Shown: positions 60,887-64,000 of the stretch, piece by piece
Layout of the letters: each line of letters begins with the position of its first letter
Numbering within the stretch: position 1 is the stretch's first letter
DNA from: Chitinophagales bacterium
GTDB lineage: Bacteria; Bacteroidota; Bacteroidia; Chitinophagales; LD1
Direction of reading: 5' to 3'
DNA length: 64,000 nucleotides
NCBI GenBank assembly: GCA_016786765.1
Contig: JAEUUZ010000003.1
Coordinates: 124,001-188,000 of the forward strand
Program-made: the position numbers and the translations under genes
Notes under the pieces: model-generated
Database searches by the model: none
What the model was told of the DNA's origin: nothing
Seen by the model: only the letters and a program-made list of their open reading frames with translations

Positions 60887-61746
60887 TCAACTATCGCAGG
60901 CGAAATGAAATAAACGAAGACCGTTGGAATGCTTTAATTGAAAAGCACGCAACAGGTTTGCCGTATGCCTACACATGGTACTTAGATGTTGTTTGTCCGG
61001 ATTGGAGCGCTTTTGTGTATGGTGATTATGAAGCTGTGATGCCCTTGCCGATTGCACAAAAATTTGTGATTAGTTATGTATATCAGCCCAACTATTGTCA
61101 ACAACTAGGAGTGTTTGCGCTTAACGATGATGTGCAATTGTTTGACGCTTTTTATACTGCACTTAAGAAAAAGTTTTGGTTTTTTCACGTACAACAAAAT
61201 CCGGTTTTCCCTTCCAACAAAGATTTCCCGGGTTTTAAAGAAAAAACAAACTTAACGCTATCGCTACAACCCACTTATGCTGAAATTCAACAGCAATATT
61301 CAGAGAGCACTAAACGAAATGTGAACCGAGGGAAGAAGCTGAGTTTGATATATAGTGTCGATGAAATGAGCACTAGACGATTTGTTGAGGTGTACAGTGC
61401 GAATACGCTTGGTGTGCCTAAAACAAAAATCACAGAACTCATCAAAACTTTATCGACACAAGGAATGCTCAGTTTGTTATCTGTGAAAAGCGAATTTTTG
61501 GAAGTGTTAGCCGCTGATATAGTGATTAAAACACCAACGCGATTAGTGCATTTGATTCCTGTAACTACACCAAACGGCCGAACACAAGGTGCGATGCATT
61601 TCTTAATCGACCAATTAATACAACAATACGCAGGAACAGATAGGGTACTTGATTTTGAAGGGTCATCGGTAGAGAATATAGCCCGTTTTTATAAATCATT
61701 CGGGGCTACTGAAGAGAACTTTTTCGATATCAGGAAGCGGATTTAG
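60883..61746 (+). CDS. FemAB/GNAT-like acyltransferase
   Basis: A 287-residue protein of the FemAB/GNAT-like fold (double GNAT). Seen are PYAYTWYLDVVCPDWSAFVYGDYEAVMPLP, the region ESTKRNVNRGKKLSL, and the end VLDFEGSSVENIARFYKSFGATEENFF, typical of Bacteroidota FemAB-related proteins. Such enzymes transfer amino acids or acyl groups in cell wall or capsule; no particular substrate can be named. It overlaps the deacetylase by 4 nt and the convergent GT by 17 nt. Confidence 0.8.
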   Translation: MINYRRRNEINEDRWNALIEKHATGLPYAYTWYLDVVCPDWSAFVYGDYEAVMPLPIAQKFVISYVYQPNYCQQLGVFALNDDVQLFDAFYTALKKKFWFFHVQQNPVFPSNKDFPGFKEKTNLTLSLQPTYAEIQQQYSESTKRNVNRGKKLSLIYSVDEMSTRRFVEVYSANTLGVPKTKITELIKTLSTQGMLSLLSVKSEFLEVLAADIVIKTPTRLVHLIPVTTPNGRTQGAMHFLIDQLIQQYAGTDRVLDFEGSSVENIARFYKSFGATEENFFDIRKRI

Positions 61747-62926
61747 CTTCTGCTAACAATTGGCGATAAAGTTTAGCCATATCATCGGCTAATCGCAAGT
61801 GGCTGTAGTTTTTCAAAACAAAGTCTACTCCGTTTCCGGCTAATTCATGCCGTAAGAAATCGCTATCCACTAAACGCATTAAATTTGCACTGAACGCATC
61901 TACATCGTTGGAGGGGGAAAGGAAGCCCGTTTTTCCTTCCTGCACTACATTGGCAATGCCGCCCACATTCGTTGATACGATTGGTTTTCCGCTGGCTTGT
62001 GCTTCAATCAAACTTACCGGAGTACCTTCGTTAAAAGAGGTTAGGGTGATGATATCCATACCGGCATTCGATACATCAATTTGTTTAATCCACGAAGTAA
62101 ACGTGAGGGGTTGTTTTACGCCTTTGTCTGCTGTAAAAGGAATACCTAACTCTGATGCTAAGGCTTCTATTTTTGCGCGTTCCTCGCCATCGCCAATAAT
62201 GAAAGCGCGTACTTTTTTGCTAGAGGTTTCTAACACATGTTTTAACGAACGAAGAAAAAGTGCGTGGTTTTTTACAGGTACTAATCGACCCACAATACCT
62301 ATGGCAATTTCGTCATCGCCAATGTTCCATTCTTCGCGAAATTGCTTGCGTTTAGCGTCTTTATCGGTAATGAATTTATGTAAGTCGAAGCCTAAGGGAA
62401 TAATGTGAAACTTATCGGGAGTGGCAATTTTAAAAACCTCAGTAAGTTCTTGATGTTGAATTTCACTCAAAGTAACAATACCCGATGAACGTTTGCCCAA
62501 GTAGCGTTCAATCTCAATAAACACTCTTGTTTTGAGCGGACTGAAATAAGAATGAAATACATGACCGTGGAAAGTGTGTACTACAACCGGCACCTTAGCA
62601 TGCAATGCAGCTAATCGCCCTACAGCTCCGGCTTTTGCGGCATGTGTATGCACAATATCCGGTTTAAACTCATCTATAATCTGACGAATTTTCTTGTAGG
62701 ATTTAATGTCTTTAATGGGATGTAATTCGCGATACATTTCATCGATGTAAACGGGTTCAACTCCTAATTCATCGGTAATAAAAGCAGAACTGGCTTCTGT
62801 TTCATCGTGATTGCCAGACAGCAGAAGCGTTTCGAACTCCGGAGCCATATACTTGGTAAGGTTAGCAACGTTATACGTTGGACCTCCTAAATTTAATCTG
62901 TTAATGATACGTAGAACTCTCGGCAT
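61730..62926 (-). CDS. Glycosyltransferase, GT4 family
   Basis: A 398-residue GT4 glycosyltransferase: LRIINRLNLGGPTYNVANLTKYM, HTHAAKAGAVGRLAALHAKVPVVVHTFHGHVFHSYF, IGIVGRLVPVKNHALFLRSL and the donor site SFNEGTPVSLIEAQASGKPIVSTNVGGIANVV with EX7E. This layout is typical of UDP-sugar-using capsule and O-antigen enzymes. It overlaps the FemAB-like gene by 17 nt in convergent orientation and stands outside the main cluster, with 284 nt of spacer before the next gene, which shows no clear feature. Confidence 0.93.
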   Translation of the reverse strand: MPRVLRIINRLNLGGPTYNVANLTKYMAPEFETLLLSGNHDETEASSAFITDELGVEPVYIDEMYRELHPIKDIKSYKKIRQIIDEFKPDIVHTHAAKAGAVGRLAALHAKVPVVVHTFHGHVFHSYFSPLKTRVFIEIERYLGKRSSGIVTLSEIQHQELTEVFKIATPDKFHIIPLGFDLHKFITDKDAKRKQFREEWNIGDDEIAIGIVGRLVPVKNHALFLRSLKHVLETSSKKVRAFIIGDGEERAKIEALASELGIPFTADKGVKQPLTFTSWIKQIDVSNAGMDIITLTSFNEGTPVSLIEAQASGKPIVSTNVGGIANVVQEGKTGFLSPSNDVDAFSANLMRLVDSDFLRHELAGNGVDFVLKNYSHLRLADDMAKLYRQLLAEAKSAS

Positions 62927-63210
62927 CCGTTATTGTTTAATTAAAGCTAAAAAACGGGGTGAGATTTCAAAAGACACTAGGGTCAAATATTATACTCCAT
63001 CAATTACAACACATTAGTCACTAGGAAATAATCGCTGTAACTAGAGAACGGAAAGTAAATCTGCAGTGATCTTACACATTCTTATCCCTATTGCTTGTTT
63101 TACTAAAAATAAACGCTCTGTTAACATTGAAGGTATTCTTTTTTTTCTGACTCAAAAAAGCGGTGTTGATTTTGAGAAAAATTTCTTCGATATATATGTG
63201 CGCAGGTCTT

Positions 63211-64000
63211 TTAAAGAGTTTGTTTCTTCACGATTCTTTTGTATAACCTATTGCCCGCCTTATCCGAGAGAATCATGTTGTATATACCTGCTGACAGAGA
63301 AGACATTCCAACTGTGATAGATCTAATGAATTTGTAAGTAACAATTTGTTGTCCATGTAAGTTGTATATCTCGGCATTAATGATGTCTTTGCTATTGGTT
63401 TCTATGGTTAACACATCTTCAATCGGGTTTGGATACAACGCTACATTAAAATCAGAAGAGAAAATGGTCTCTATGCCAACCTCGTTTATTGGTGTAGCTA
63501 CACTCGTGCCCGTGCAGCCATTTGTATCGGTAGCTAAAACAGTATAGTTGCCATTCGTTAGTGCAACATGCTTTTGTGAAGTAGCTCCGCTAATTGGAGA
63601 GCCGTTCAGGTTCCATTGATAAGAAACAAATCCCGCATCTGCATATAATTCAGCGCCAGCATGTGTAAAGCTAACTATTGGTGTTGGTTTAACAGATAAG
63701 TTTAGCGTAATGTCAGAATCGCAGTGAAATATATTTCCCCATGCTATCGTTTTATGATAGCTGCCGGCAGCATTGCATAAAAGGCCATTCCAATTGTAAG
63801 GCAAAGAAGAGGAACAGATGCTTAAGTTGGTTGTAGAATTGGAAGAAAGATTGGTTTGATATTCAAAAGCACCCACATCTACTTTACACACTCTCGGCAT
63901 CCCGCGTTGGTCAGTGATGGGCGCTTTTGAGGTGTCTCCGGCATTGATAGCTATGCTACCAGCAAGTAACGCAAACGTTTTTGTATAGCCGCCATTATAC
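63211..64000 (-). CDS. T9SS-exported surface protein with choice-of-anchor Q-type end (C-terminal part)
   Basis: At least 263 residues of a larger protein whose start lies past the window end. The visible N-terminal part reads YNGGYTKTFALLAGSIAI and ends TDQRGMPRVCKVDVGAFEY, the closing turn of a parallel beta-helix repeat (choice-of-anchor Q). Next comes an Ig/PKD-like repeat (FTHAGAELYADAGFVSYQWNLNG) and finally a T9SS type A sorting domain (VALYPNPIEDVLTIE, GIYNMILSDKAG). It is exported and probably surface-exposed or released. An internal ATG at 63900 is not the start, since the frame is open and similar beyond it. Confidence 0.88.
   Translation of the reverse strand, partial: YNGGYTKTFALLAGSIAINAGDTSKAPITDQRGMPRVCKVDVGAFEYQTNLSSNSTTNLSICSSSLPYNWNGLLCNAAGSYHKTIAWGNIFHCDSDITLNLSVKPTPIVSFTHAGAELYADAGFVSYQWNLNGSPISGATSQKHVALTNGNYTVLATDTNGCTGTSVATPINEVGIETIFSSDFNVALYPNPIEDVLTIETNSKDIINAEIYNLHGQQIVTYKFIRSITVGMSSLSAGIYNMILSDKAGNRLYKRIVKKQTL

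Noticed and set aside
61908-62408. 166-codon frame antisense to the GT4 gene
   Set aside because: Shadow of the GT4 reading frame, no signal, motif or start context.
1-64000. tRNA, rRNA, CRISPR array, insertion sequence or prophage
   Set aside because: No cloverleaf, regular direct repeats, transposase or phage-like genes were seen on reading both strands, though a tool search would be more sensitive.

Overview
The window looks like a chromosomal segment of a free-living member of the Bacteroidota (Chitinophagales/Sphingobacteriales-like), AT-rich with dense coding. Pointers to this are two proteins with type IX secretion (T9SS) C-terminal sorting domains, a PadR-PspC pair, an OMP_b-brl_3-type outer-membrane receptor, a DUF3078 protein, a GH3-serine hydrolase fusion, and promoter boxes of the Bacteroidota type (TTG-N19-TAnnTTTG). 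I saw no rRNA, tRNA, CRISPR array, insertion sequence or phage gene.

Layout. 1-9.95 kb: start of a MoxR ATPase gene, DUF3078 protein, PadR + PspC stress module, outer-membrane receptor, LysM protein, a lone paaA, a serine hydrolase and a DUF218 protein. 10-17.7 kb: a first sugar-modification block with a Gfo/Idh dehydrogenase, LpxD-like acyltransferase, SxtJ-like and DUF5989 small membrane proteins, NodU-type carbamoyltransferase, PIG-L deacetylase, RffA/WecE-type sugar aminotransferase and an unidentified polytopic membrane protein. 17.7-26.1 kb: mostly housekeeping genes (rlmD, a PpiC foldase with two small lipoproteins, recX, DUF167), a T9SS-exported lysyl-oxidase-like protein, an Nfu-type Fe-S scaffold, a lone paaB and a DUF4230 protein.

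26.1-50.05 kb is a roughly 24 kb, entirely minus-strand surface-polysaccharide cluster. Read in its own direction it starts with a GT39-like membrane transferase, then Wzm/Wzt ABC export, FkbM methyltransferase, DegT aminotransferase, WbqC, two tandem beta-propeller glycosidase-like proteins, GNAT, methyltransferase, GT2, acyltransferase 3, three GT4 enzymes, GT2, an SDR, RfbF and RfbG (CDP-4-keto-6-deoxyglucose), another GT, an SDR epimerase and two paralogous GTs. Many junctions overlap (TAATG, ATGA, GTGA), so most of it is probably translationally coupled. It should make nucleotide sugars, assemble and decorate a glycan on the cytoplasmic side, and export it through Wzm-Wzt. The distal end shows a tandem duplication that left a broken 3' piece of the neighbouring DUF4230 gene between the two paralogous GTs.

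50.1-64 kb: M48 lipoprotein peptidase, uridine kinase, the GH3-serine hydrolase fusion, mutL, rraA, ppk2, thioredoxin-like protein, ridA, a three-gene coupled operon (degenerate 3-hydroxyacyl-CoA dehydrogenase-like, polysaccharide deacetylase, FemAB-like), a GT4, and the 3' part of a large T9SS surface protein that runs off the end.

No wholly new system can be claimed from sequence alone. The best leads are the carbamoyltransferase/DUF5989/SxtJ set beside an LpxD paralog, the tandem beta-propeller pair inside an export cluster, the T9SS lysyl oxidase, the scattered single paa genes, and the duplication scar.
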